A stretch of DNA of 64,000 bases from Polyodon spathula (taxonomy: Eukaryota; Chordata; Actinopteri; Acipenseriformes; Polyodontidae), in the NCBI RefSeq assembly GCF_017654505.1, contig NC_054552.1, forward strand, positions 28,907,415-28,971,414, read 5' to 3'. A program made the position numbers and the translations under genes. The notes under the pieces are model-generated. The model saw nothing but the letters and a program-made list of their open reading frames with translations, had not been told where the DNA came from and searched no databases. Positions 9,788 through 23,239 of this stretch are shown in pieces; position 1 is the first letter of the stretch; each line of letters starts with the position of its first letter.

Positions 9788-12700
9788 GTATACCATTCAA
9801 TAAGCACGCCAACCCCTGAAGTAAGATTCTACATCACAATTGTTTTTATAATGTAATATATATTAACCGACATCAGCTGCATACTACAAACAAAAAAGGG
9901 TTGAGGCTGGTCAAAAAGCAGCGACAAAACACACCACACACTGTACAAAAGAGCCAGGCTTGTGTGCATTTAGGGATTCAGAGCTTTTAACTGCATCAAA
10001 TTCAAATTCAGCGGCACTACAGGTTATATTTCTTATGTTAAAAAGGAAAGAATACCCAAATATTCAGATGAACTTTGTAATATATTAAAATCCCCAATTT
10101 CCCAACACCACGAATTCAAGATGGGAAACTAATGTGATGAAACTGCAGGGTCATAGCCATAATCAAAGTCATAGGCCCTGAGCAGCAATAAGGCAAATAT
10201 AAGGAAAGTATTCCATTCTCACTTTGTAGTACTATACTTCCAGAGTACATCATTCTCAACTCAAGGGGACTCAAGGGAAAGCATGGTTATTACAACAGGA
10301 TTTGTTTTTCTCAGTTGGTTCTCGATTAGCTTCAGACAGGAATGCTTAGCAACACCAGTTGCTAAGGCTTTGCTATATTTCATTTAAGCTGCTCTTCCCA
10401 TTAAAAGGGCAGTGTTGTTTGAGACGCTGACTTTACGGATTCTGACCCCTGCTGGTGAGCTGAGGTTAAAAGCTCTATAACTGCTTGTGCGAATGAGCCC
10501 GGCCTTTTTGTGCACTGGTTGAGACGGCATTTGTAGTTGGTTCTGGTCCATCCGTTTGTTACATAAACCCAAATAAAAAAATTTAAAAAAGCATGGGAGA
10601 TTCACTTTCTGAAAACAACTAACGAATATTTCCATTATCCCTTAGCAAATAAATCCTACATAAAAAGTATATTTAAAAAAACAAAACAAAAACACAAACA
10701 AACCCTTATTCTTGTATTTTTCTTTATTCCCTCTTTTACTGGCACACACAGCCCTGACCCTGCTGCAGTGAATGTGAAAAGACTACTCATTAACACAGAG
10801 TGAGGATCCGAGCTCTGATGTATCACAGCCATTGGGACTGCACTGACACGTCTGTCAAGAGTAGAAATTACACAGGTATGCTTGAAAAATAGCTCAAAGT
10901 GTACAGAACACAGGTCACAGCACGCATGCTCAAAAAACATCAAATTCATAGAAATCAATCAAATGCCTTGAAATGAACTCTGCTCACCTGACATCAGTTT
11001 ATCAAATCAAGTGTCTTTTCTTCAAGCCTGCTACCTACTTCCAAAAAGAATATCATCACAATACTATTTAATATGTTACATCTTATAGAGAATTTAACAA
11101 GTACGCAGACTAATGCAGTTAGTTCACCACCACCATCCCCCCAACCCACCCCCTTGACATTTCAAACAGGTGGGTTCAGCTGTCTGCTTTTGTTGGTGTA
11201 ACACCAATGAAGGTGGAGGCAATGCATCATGTTACCAGTAGCTCAGCGTAGAGAGAAAGCATACAATGGTGTGATGTTCGGGTTTACCAATTCTGAATTG
11301 GATTTCAGGCACTCCTGGACATGTCTGCTTGCTGCTTTGTATATTTTGCTTGCAATGCATCTTCTGTTGTGTAGTCAAATGCTATTTTTTATCCAAATAA
11401 GAGAGCCCTATTTAGGAGCGAGGCAGTCCAACATTTTACTTCTAAATTATTGTAAGAAAGAGCATAGTAATGCCTTAAAATCAGATCTTATACTGCGCTG
11501 GTATCGTAATATTAGTGTATTGTTACACCCCTAGTAGTAAATCTATACCCCTTTCACCAGACTGTTGCAGCATAGAAACACGGGACCTGGTGTGGAACAG
11601 ATGGCATGATTTGAAAACTAAAACAATGAAGACACCAGCAGAAATCCAGCCCAGATCCAACCATTTTCCAGATATTAGGCTCACCATGTCTCTCGCGACT
11701 AAACGCTACATCACTGCAATGTCGCTCTCCTTTACACTCTGCAGCGCTAAAACTCACCTAATCCTAATCGCCATGGAAACAAGAGCACAGCAAAAATGTC
11801 CCCTGGCAATCCTGAGGAATAGGACAGTTCAATTACCTCCTTTTTCACACTGCTCTGTCAAAGCCCTTAAGATTAACATAGTAAATACTTACATATGCAC
11901 CTCTCAATTTCAAGACTTTTGTTTTATGTCTTCTAGACCACTATGTGAAAACACACTACCCTCCAACTACTATCAAGATAATACTGATTCATAGGATGCC
12001 CCCAATACTTGACGGACAGCAATAAACACAGAGGTACTGATGTATTAAAATGTAAAGCTTCTAAATGTTTTATTGCAAAATTAAATTGCACCCACTTTTC
12101 CACCCAAACTGTCTGTGTTTAGATTATCTTATCTCATAATTAATTAACAAACTCAATAAATAAATACCAGGGCAGTTAGGTGTGCCGAATTCTACACAGA
12201 CCCAGAAATAAACTACATTGTCCTGATCTGCTCTCATTCGCATTACTGTTTGAATCATGGACCCACTGTCTGAAATTACTGATGCAGTGTTGTCAGGAAC
12301 CTCTCTAATAAGATTGTCCCGGTCTGTCTCCTTTAATAAATTGCAAGCTGGAGGACCGAGATTGCAATTATACAAAAAAAAAAAAAAAGAGAGCCGATGG
12401 TCTTTTCAATTACTGCTACTGTCTCTCAGTTATCAAAGTCAGATCCTGTATTTCCATATCCTCTGTCGTGAACATGCCAATCACGATTCATTCTGCAGTG
12501 CCGGACATTTTACTGTAATTTTTTTTCTGGATACAATTTCCTAGTTGAGATTAAAATAAATATTTAAAATAATATATATACACATGTCTTGCCAACAAGT
12601 TTACAGAACCACTTAAGAGCCAGATAAAAGAAACATGATCAATCGACTAGAAAACACACAGGGGACCTCAAAATGAGTTAGCACAGGTCCCTGTCTATTC

Positions 12701-13245
12701 CATGTAGGCACACATTGCAATTAGGCGAAATGCAGCCTCTGTGATACTATTTGATGCCTAGACCTAGCGACCCTGTTTCAATCAGTGATCTTATTGAAAA
12801 AAAACATATTGAACTTTATCAGCACACAGGAACGCTCCCATGTGCATACAGTCATTAGGCAGTGTAGTGGTCTTCTTTAGGAGCAGCAGGGGACAAACAA
12901 GCCACCAGTATCAAATGCTTTTTTATACAAGATAAGCTCCCTTCCAATCTTTCTGCTTTGTTAAGCTCTCATATTGATACTCTGAATTAGGCTGAATAGA
13001 ACAAACAGCTGGCAGGGCGAATGGTATCAGAGTGGCCTGTTAATGATAAAGACACTGCCTGGACAGGCTGGCGTAGACAGGCAGCCAGAACATTAAAGAA
13101 GAGGATTCGCCACCCCCTCGTCTCTCGTAAAAGGAATACATTTAGTTTTCTGTAACTGACATTTTCATAAACTGTCTGTTTTCCTTCTTAAAAAGGTAGT
13201 GTAGAAAAGTCTGAGAAACTAAGGTAGCTCTACTAGAATAATACA
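9788..13245. other. non-coding stretch
   Basis: No recognised gene or RNA. Open frames such as 11515-11994 (+) show no domain or composition typical of protein and are taken as chance. Confidence 0.5.
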
Positions 13246-13419
13246 CAGGGATGGAAATAAGACTCCTACTGCGTAGCAGTTTGGTCCATTACTGGTTTTA
13301 CTAGGAGTTTAATAAGATACACCTGAACTTGTTACCTATACACTAGGGCTAATCAAGCACATAATAAAACCTGGAATGGGTGAACCTGCTATGCAATAGC
13401 AGTCTTATTTCCATCCCTG
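13246..13419. mobile_element. foldback MITE, 174 bp
   Basis: Long terminal inverted repeats of about 34 bp. The left end begins CAGGGATGGAAATAAGACT and the right end finishes AGTCTTATTTCCATCCCTG, with a further paired segment GTAGCAG / CTGCTAT. There is no coding capacity. The flanks show a decayed TAATA-type duplication. It is probably a non-autonomous DNA transposon; the superfamily is uncertain, hAT-like by guess. Confidence 0.8.
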
Positions 13420-16400
13420 TAATATCAGTGGGTGTAAGTTTCTGCCCTGAGCCTCTACATATAGATGATGCAGATTGCTTTGCGAGTGAGATCACTGCAT
13501 TTTGAAAGTCACTGCACCAGCTGCTTGAAAAATCACTGAAAAAGGGGGGTAAAGTTTTACACAGAACTTTAACTGAATAAATAGGGCTGTCACAACCTTC
13601 AATATATAAGGAAATAATAAACCAATACCTTAAGAACCAAGCAGTCAAGTCATAATGTTTTATTAATTTCCATTGCATTTTCTATTAGATGTGCTACAGT
13701 ATGTGCCTTATAGTCTTAATGAGTTACTGTCTGTTTCTATCACAAGTGACACACCAGTTCTGTATCACCTGAAGCCAATGGAATAAATGTTACTTTTGTT
13801 GCCAGCAATCTGACTTCTACAAGTTTTAAACAGAAATTGTACATTAATGTGAACCTATATCAGTGTAATTTCCCACAGCTGTTGTTGCCCAATGTCGCAA
13901 CAAACAGGGGAAAGACATCTGCATGATGGCAGAGATTTCAAAAGGCATGTGAAAAGAGGGCTAGATCACGCAGCACTCAAAATGGCTGCATATGACACTG
14001 AGATTTTAGTTTTTCTCATTACTGTGTCAATCCGCATTTGCTTGTATCTAATCTGTTGAGTGTTTTTTTTTCATTTATAATATTTTGATCTTTGGTACTT
14101 GCGTCAGTGAGTGATGTATCAGTATAGCAAAATAAAATGTTGTTGATACTGTACCAGGCAACCATGATTAGTACAAACAGCAAGGCGATTTAGAAATTGT
14201 GAAACAGCCCAGTCAAGCCAAAAGTTTAAGAGACTGCATAACACAAGCAGGGGCACTTAAAACGTTGAATGAGTACAACTGCTTTACAACAAATAAATTA
14301 AACCAGTTATTGTAAATACATTGTGATGGTTACTAAAACTTGTATTGCTGACAATGCTAAAACCAGCTTGATCACTAGCTGAAAGAGAATCCTTTGGCGT
14401 GATGCTCATTTTTCTGCAATTGTCTCCCTTACATTTCACCCAACCTACAACAGACCTATACAGACAGCTTCCATAAATGGCACATTTAAAAGTAGAGACA
14501 CCTCTGAATGCAGATAAGTGCACTGTTCCAAGCAGAGTATTGTAGCATTCCACTTTCCAGTGATGTATTCTGCAGTTTTAAAAGATCTGCAGAGGGGAGC
14601 TTGGGATGCAACTCCACTATATCCTGCAGGGGACAATAACAAAATGTATATATTGTTATAGTTTAAATTCTTTAAAACAACAGAGTACCTTTAACTTAGT
14701 TAATCTTTAACTGTATCTATAACCACACAGCATGTTTATATAAGAAGAGGTTTGACCCCAAATACAAGCACCAGGAAATGATCAATGAAATTCTACACTG
14801 TCTCAGAACCATATATGGGCTGTCTGGCTGTTTAACACGGGTTTTGTGTTACTGAATTGAATATTTATTCAGTGTTTACATTAGATGATTATCATAAAAC
14901 ATCTATTTTTTTGCAATAGATGTGTAGAATTTGCTTGCTTACATTTCAAGTCGATACCTTGACAAGCTGTATGGAGCAACACTTGTAGGAGGTGTTTCAA
15001 GCACAGCAATTATTTGATCTGACCACCGTGTTCAGTCTATACTGAAGAGATAAAAAAAAAAGCACTGTAAGACTGATGAAGTGTCTAATAGGGTTTACAG
15101 TCGGGCAGACTGGGCCTGGAAGTGTGCCCTGACTGGTTGCGCTGTGGGGGGAAACGTCTATGGCCTCCAAGTGGCACTGATCACACACGAGTGATTTCGT
15201 GATGAATAGGCAATAGTTGAGCTGCAGTGCCTGACATCAATCAGTAGGGGAGGGGGGCAGCAGGACAAAATGAGGTAGGCCACGCGGTCTGGAACTGAGG
15301 GGGCTCACTGCAGCAAGAGATCTATGACTCACTGCAAGTGTAGGCCTGTGATGAAACCCTTATAGGACAGAAGACTGAGCCCTGCTTGCACGGGGGAAAG
15401 ATTAAATAAATACGCCCCCACAGACAGTTTCCTAAACTCCAGCACAAACCGGATATTTAACAGTATCACAGCCAAAGACTTATACAGTTTGTATGTAAAC
15501 ACTGACTGTCACTTTGATTGCATTTTATGCCGATCCCGACCCACAGCTTGGGTATCAGCAATCCTAACATTTCAAGCTCTCTTCCTCTGCAGAACTGCCA
15601 GACCTTCAGTGCGAATCAACCTTCCTTCATTTGGAGGCCAGCTAGTATTAACCCAGCAGAGTTGTATGAGAGATCAATATGCAGTATGGATTACTGTCAC
15701 ACACAGAAGAAAGGCTGCCATTAAAACCCTCCTCTAAAATATGAAACGCAGTGCAGGCCACAGCGGGGCATGCTGAAGATTAGTGTGAACATTTCTACCC
15801 ACTACTGCACCTGTAGCGAATGGCAGCTGTCAATTTTATTGTTATTAGGGAGATGTAACCAATGATTCTCTCCCTCTAAGAAAACTATTTTTATAACTTT
15901 GAAACCCTTTTTTCTTTGCTTATTGTTTTTAAGTCAATAGCGTATACTTTGTTCTAAATAAAACAAAACAAGCAGCATAATGACCAGTGTAAGAGCAACA
16001 CCTAATTACAAAAGACTGTTCCTTCTCTTTGCAGGAAAAACACAGTTTTCACAATTATAGGAACCTGTTTTAAACTATTCAGACGATGTAGTGAAGAATA
16101 CAGTGGCAATGAAACAGTAACACAAATAAAAAAGCTGCAATTCTGAAAAGGTAACGCAATAGATCCTTTAATAAGCTTGCTGTTTTTGTTAGCCCACAGT
16201 AGACCGGTATGGGTTACTGTCAGATTTCCACTGGCAATGACAACAATCACATTTCGCTAGATGGCTATGTTTAGCTATCTTCGAGGCAGTTTTGTAAAGC
16301 ATTTAAATAAAGGAAATGCAGTGATGATTAAGGCGCAGTGTTTTGTATCATTTTTAAAATAGCATTCATATATTTCTGTTCTGTATTGGATACAACCAAA

Positions 16401-19126
16401 ATGCATTCGTACCTCAAATAATGCATTCAATTAGCTTAATTTCCTGTGTGTGTGTGTGGCATTATGCTGAGAGATGAGGCATCTTTTTGCGATTGTCTAT
16501 CACTCCTGGTAGGGGGCACTGCAATCAGTCTAGACAGAATACAACCAATAAAATATTCTAAAAGCATGTTAAAAAGCAGTATACACTGTACATTACAGAA
16601 CATTCCTTGAATCTTTCTATCCACTGAGGGGTCATTACTTCATTAAGGGGTCATTAATGATGCTGCGCAAAACTTGGGTGGCAGAGTTCACCTGGATTCT
16701 TTTTAAGGTTGATTTTTGTTACTACTGATCTACACTGGAGCAGCACTTGTGACCTTGAAAGACATCATCTGCTTTTTCTCTCAAGACTCCAATCAAATAT
16801 AAGTTCTATTTGACCTTTTTTGGTGAGGCATTTACGGAGCAGCATGAAAGTCAGTCTGGAAGGTATCACAAATAATCCCATTGATAGAAGGACATACTCA
16901 TATAACAAAATAGATGAGAGTGTCCTTTCAAATACATTGCTGATCCACTTGTAAAAAGCCCTGCATGGCATGCCTGTTAATGCAAAGTTGGTCTTTTCTT
17001 CTCAGCTCTGGCTTCCACACACATTATTTCAGCAGAGCGCTGCAGAAGAAAGAGCTGCAGCTCGCACACGATGAATCACAATAGAGACATGCATTGATAT
17101 TGTACTGCCCTTCAGACATCATTTAGGGAATGTTCAAAAGAATACACGCAAATCTGAATTGGTCTGTCAAAAATCCCTGTTTCCGGACGACTGCTTCAAC
17201 AAACTGATCCCTCTGTACCGACTCCAGTTCATTAATCTTAAAAAGGGCTCTTGCCTACAATGTGTAGCTTCAGAGATCAAGGGAAAGGTGTCCTGTGTTT
17301 GTTATTGCTGTATATGCACTGTGAGTTATGGCAGAAAGAGCCGATGACAATGTCAGTAACAAAAGATGAAGACTGTCTGTGATGCAAAAGGGTACATTAT
17401 TATTCGTGTAACAGTAACTGAATCTCTTGTATGAAAAAACAAAGTTTTGGGTCACAACACTATTGATCTGCCCAAGGGCAAGTGGAGTTAATTGCATACA
17501 CAAAGCACTCCTTCTGCACAGGAAAACAGTTCTTGTAGCTGCGCTTTAATATTGAAGTCAAATGTAAAAAAGGTTGATGTAGTAAAACCATTTAAAGTCT
17601 ATATGCATCCACAGAAACAGTAACTGATCATTAGTACATTGCACATTATGTTAAGTCTACTGCAGTGTGTGGGTTTCTAATACAGAGTGCCATACAGTAG
17701 CTACACTATCTTACTGTAAAACAGTAAATGGTTACGTAAAACATTATAGTTTCAGTTTCTTATTTCCAATATTTTGACAGTATATTGTACACACATTATT
17801 CAATACTATAACTTGTTTTTTTTTATTTGTTATTTGCTGCCTTAATCACTTTTTCAGAAACTTCAATAAGTAATAATAATGAATATCTGCTAAATAAATG
17901 TATGGAACTTCAAAATTACCCACCGAACTTAATGTTTAGCTATTAAAATGCACCCAAACTCTATGTTAAAGACATACAGATTTAAAAAAAAAAATGACAA
18001 AGCCAAGCTCTCTTGAATTGCCCAGTTGTGTTACACTGTCACACAGCACCTACAGTAGCAATGTACTATCATTCCATGGTTTCCATGACTACCGCTGTAT
18101 ATAGACCACAGCTCTTGAATCAGCCGCTGAAATCAGCTGAATTCTCAGGCAGAAAATATTCTGGCCAATCAAGAAGCTCTGTGGACTGGCTAGAGAACCC
18201 TATCATATCTACTGTAAGTCACTGGTCCTAATCTGGTGACAGCTAGAGGCTGTGAAATACTGTACTGTATTACTTTCACAGTTCTTTTCTACCCATGGAA
18301 GCAGCAGGCACAATGGCAGAGTCCCCTACCAGGAGCTGGTTCACTAGCACAATCACTGCATTCTTCCTTCAGGCAGGCTCACAATACACCCAACCCCCCT
18401 CTACCCTTCTTTTTCAGCAAATAACAAATGTGCTCTTCCCTTTCTTTAGGAGCGATTTGGTTTCAAATCACCTCATTAAAAAGATTTGTCGCATGTCACT
18501 GCCACACCGCCATATTTCAAAGCACTCATTAGCAAACACGTCAGCTGTCAGCGGCTTTCAAATTATTGATGGTGAAACTGCCACTGCATCCGCAGCATCC
18601 CAGAAACGCGTTCTTCCTGTTCCATCACACAGCACTGCCAATCTCTATTCAGAGGGTCACCCACAACTGCTGACTGTCTGCTGCAGGAAGGCTGGATGCA
18701 GACCTCCCCCAGACGTTACTCTGAACCTGGCACCTCCTTTCACATCTCAGGGGCTGTATCAGCGTCCACCATGTAATGAAAAACAGCAGCTTTGTGGCAA
18801 CAGGTCAGCTGCTTCACACTTCACTGCACTCATTAGTGCTTATCAGTTGTCGAAAGCCTGTTATTTAGTGACAATACCGGAGCTTCTTCTCCAGTACTCC
18901 AGTGAAATGTAATTAGAAAAGCCCCATTCAATGAGCATTTGGGCTTTTACAACACGGAAGTGTAATGCCATGCTTAGATTCTTCCAGCTTAACAGGCTCT
19001 CCAGTGGCTCACCAGTTATGCGAGTCATGCAATCGAGAGATTGTCAGGGACCAGACAAGGACAGGCGGCATCAAGCTGAGCTCTCGCCTCCATCTTTTAG
19101 GAGCTCAGCCACATTCACTGCTTGGG
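13420..19126. other. non-coding stretch
   Basis: No recognised gene. A 205-codon open frame (18295-18912, +) has no known domain, no codon signature I can see and no splice context. It is left uncalled but listed as an observation. Confidence 0.45.
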
Positions 19127-19258
19127 ATGGAAGATTGTGCATCTTCAGTCCTATGGAAGATTGTGCATCTTCAGTCCTATGGAAGATTGTGCATCTTCAG
19201 TCCTATGGAAGATTGTGCATCTTCAGTCCTATGGAAGATTGTGCATCTTCAGTCCTCC
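19127..19258. repeat. 26-bp minisatellite, 5 copies
   Basis: Five head-to-tail units starting at 19129, 19155, 19181, 19207 and 19233, practically identical. Each unit contains the small hairpin GAAGAT-tgtgc-ATCTTC. Confidence 0.95.
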
Positions 19259-19266
19259 TGTGTAAT

Positions 19267-19298
19267 GTTACCTCATCAGGTTGCAGCAGTGAGGTAAC
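19267..19298. other. perfect stem-loop, 9-bp arms
   Basis: GTTACCTCA at 19267-19275 pairs with TGAGGTAAC at 19290-19298 around a 14-nt loop. It lies between the minisatellite and the telomere-like repeats. Confidence 0.85.
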
Positions 19299-19301
19299 AC
19301 A

Positions 19302-19327
19302 GGGTTAGGGTTACGGTTAGGGTTAAA
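19302..19327. repeat. short interstitial telomeric repeat
   Basis: Four GGGTTA units in a row, the third reading CGGTTA. These are vertebrate telomere repeats in an internal position. Confidence 0.85.
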
Positions 19328-22198
19328 CTGGACAGAACATGGGGGTAAAATACATGAACGGCAACATTGCTGTGGCTGCACGGACATCACTGGTTTACAC
19401 ACAAAAACAACAACACAGAAACACAGGAATATGTTATTAGTTTATACTGTTTTATCTGATAATATTTCTGATAGTAAAAAAAAAAAATCACCTTTGTGTT
19501 GCAAACTGAGGAAGGGTAATAGCTGGGCTTCCAGATAGTTTCGGACACGTTGCAGTATTGGCTTTCCCGTCGGTATTCAATAAGGTTCATGAAGACAATC
19601 GAGAGAGCGTCTCCACTTTTCATCTTCTAGTTCTTCTCTTCACGTGTTGTTTTAAGAAAGCTGGAAAATCACTGTAGGGTTTTTACAATTCATCAAAAAC
19701 AATCCAGTACATTATGTCTAATAAATACAGCCTGTCGTTTTTCATTGAATTTAGCGTCGATACACTTTTTTTCCCCCTCGGTGTGCGGGTCTGTTCAGTG
19801 GCGTGTTACCTGTGTACTTATGGAGATTGATGCATCCATTAGGTATTGCCCATTGGACATTGTTTTTAAGGCTCACTGAAAACCTATTATAATTATTGAA
19901 AGCCACCTTACAGAGAGCGCCATGTTGAACATAACAGCTTGTAGACTTGGTACTCAACAGCATGCTTCTTATCTCAAGCAACCTGCTACCACTGACTCAA
20001 TTACAGCTTCTGCAAAAACTCTCATTGTTCAAACAGCCATTTTACTGCATGCAAGGATCCCAATCAATACGAAGGTCATGCCTCCTAAAAGTGTTTCTTC
20101 CTGTATGTTCACCACATTTCATGTGAGGGCGAGGGTGTGCAATTACCAGCACAGAATGGCTGAGTTCTCTTATCTGGACATAGCCAATTATAATAAAAAA
20201 AAAAAAAAGAAAGAAAAGATAAAAGCCTTTGTCTTCCGGAAACTGTTCTTAGGAGAACAGGAAAACATTGTAGAGCTGTGAATTTGCGGCGATATTAATG
20301 ATACTTTGATCAGAAGCCCATTTTAAAACTGACCTGCACGCAGCTTTCACAGTACCTATTGCAGGTGCCAACATGCACTACACACATTCTTATGACATGT
20401 TCGTTTTGAACATTTCTGACTCCAGCACTGCATAAACATATTCGTTTTGATAATAATCCTTCGTGGGGCATAAACTAAATATAAACATTTTTCTTATTTT
20501 GTCAAATAAAAATTGGGAAGGAAGCATTGAACTGACCATTTACTGTGGCATTTCTCTGTCTCTTGCACATCTTCCCCCAAAGCCATCCCGTTAAGCCTGT
20601 GCATATTTCAAACATGAAACCTAATGCTGCAGAACCTGCAGATACTCCCCACCAAGCCAGTGATGACAGGACCAATTACACAGGTTTTTGTTCCACTTTC
20701 CTATACCACACAGAGAGCTCATCAGCAGTAAGCCTCCACAACCATTACCACCTACTGCTGTATTTCATGCTTAAACTAAAAAATAAAAAATAAAAAGTCT
20801 TTTATGTACCGACTATAAACTGCTTGCATCAATCTTTCCCCCACCACCTCATTCTACAAAGTCCCCAAAGGTATCTTGGTAAATTAATGTTTTGTGTTAA
20901 GGCAACACATTCTCTTTCTTTTCATCCATAGATGATGCCTGTACCACCCCTCATTCCCCACCACAGACACAATAATGTAGAACTGACTGTAAATAATAAG
21001 ACAGGATTCCCATCAAGGGTTTCTGGAGACAGGAGAATGAATTCAATTTGCTATTCAAGATTAAATGGAGTCTGATGTACATCCCTGTTTTTTTGTATTT
21101 CTTCCTTTTTCTTTTTATAGACGTGTATTATTTTGATCCCCAATATTTGGAGGTTATAGTGTGTATAGCTTAAAAACACAAAGACTCTTCAACACAGTCA
21201 CTTTATAATCCAGGAGACACTCAGACACAGCGTACTGTCACTCATGTCAGAGAAGACACATTGCCAGGTTTTTCTAGCACTCAGAAACACAGGTCCGTTC
21301 CTTCACGCTTCTTTATTTTGTCAAGCGTGACTTAAAGTGTACCATGAGAAACATTTCCATATCATGACTGAATCATCTCTGCAGAACCGCGAGTCCGCGA
21401 TGTATTTGTTATAAAGCCGTTGCTATATCTTGCCATGACCATCGCTACACAGCAAACTGATTTGGACTCCTTGTTGCATACAATGCGACACTGTAATACA
21501 TTTCTCTTTGCAACCCTTTCTGGAATGCATTTTCCCCCTAGTTGATCCATTCTCCTTAGAAATGACAGCGGCATCTGACCACAACTTAAGATCATCTTTG
21601 TTTTAGGATCAGACTCGACTTTTTTTTTTTTTTTTCTATCTAGAATATATACCGTACAGTACGGATCAGCTGAACCATTTTATTAAATTTTTTTCAGAAA
21701 ATCATTTTATGAAAAGCCCCATCAGTGTTTGAATCTTGGCTATCACTCATGCAAAGGCCAGAGCTTGTACGTCATATGGTACATTAGGATTTGCTCAAAG
21801 GATTGGGGGAAAAAAGAAGAGAATTGATACAGACCCTTTGATTATGTGTTTATCACTATTGTTTGGACAAAATGAGGTCCTGATTGAGTCGGCATGCAGT
21901 TTAAACCCAAGATGTCTTTAAGGGTTTAGTGCTAACAGTGATAAGTGCTAAAAATCCCAAAGATATTTTGATACAGTTGTAATGAGACACCATTTTAGGT
22001 ACACAGTATTTGTAATGCAAGTTCCCATTCCTGTTTCAAAAACGAGTGCCCAGAACACGAATACGAAATGATAAAATACTTTTTGTTATTTCCCAGCAAA
22101 AAACAAAAAATGTTCTGATGCACAACAAATAATCAAAAAGAGAAAGATCATTCTGTCCAAGATTTCAATTCAAAACAACAACCCTGCAACCCTGCTGC

Positions 22199-22200
<2 letters not shown>

Positions 22201-22282
<82 letters not shown>
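22201..22282. repeat. (TA)n microsatellite
   Basis: About 80 bp of AT alternation with a single early interruption. Confidence 0.95.
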
Positions 22283-22285
<3 letters not shown>

Positions 22286-23198
22286 TCTTCCTTACAAACA
22301 ACTGCTTTTGTTTTTCCTATTTTGATCAAATACATTTAGGATTTCTTTGATGCGTTTTGATGTTGTGCTTAAATTGCCAAAACTTCAAAGAAAATACTTT
22401 ATTTTGATCAGCAGTGGGTTATAACTGTACTGTACTTGCATATCTGAACGGGTGAGATCTGAAGGTAAAGAGGCAAGGCTTAAATACAGCAGTGGCCGAT
22501 TCATATTCGGAATAAAAGCTGATGTTAAAATTGAGCAGCTGTATATACTGTTCTGTAAAGCATGCACGTTTTCAAAACCTGCCACCTGACAGATGCACTG
22601 CCCGGTTATAATGAAGAGGCTAAACACAGCCTGAACTGACCAAACCTGAAATCATGACTCAAGTTACCACTATATTTTCATTAAAAACCTTTGAAAACAT
22701 GTTTCCCCACCCAGTAACATTGTTTTCTTTGGCAAATGTCACCTAATAAAAACAAGCCAATTGTCATGCACTGAAACTTGCTTGAAGTGCACAGTACAGG
22801 CAAGTAATTAAATTAGATAATAATGTAACTAGAGCACTGTTTTTGAGACAGTACTGAAAACGCCAGTAGTGGTGTCTTTGTTACATATATAAATTTTGCC
22901 AATTGTAGTCCCATAGTTACAAAATATTTATAAACCTGGATTAAAATGATGAAACATGTGGCCTAATTGTGGTGACTTCCTTCAAGAGTTGCTTCATATT
23001 GTCAACTGTGAGAGAAAAGACAAATTCTGACTTCTCATGAAATATTCGAGTAGGACAGTGTGTAACTTTGTATGCCACACAGAGCTAAGAGCATAATAAC
23101 AGAAGGCTCTGTAACAACTTATCTAAATGCGTCCATGTCTCAACATGAATATACTGAGATAAAATAAATAAAAAAGATCAAATTATTTCACATATAAA

Positions 23199-23239
23199 GG
23201 GGGGGAAGGGGGAAGTGGAAGGGGAAGGGGGAAGGGGAC
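23199..23239 (+). other. G-quadruplex-type tract
   Basis: Consecutive G-runs of 7, 5, 4, 5 and 4 separated by short A-rich spacers, directly followed by C-runs (about 23242-23260). The strand can form a quadruplex or a G/C hairpin. Confidence 0.8.

Noticed and set aside
11515..11994. 159-codon plus-strand frame
   Set aside because: No domain, no splice or promoter context, and composition like the surrounding intron.
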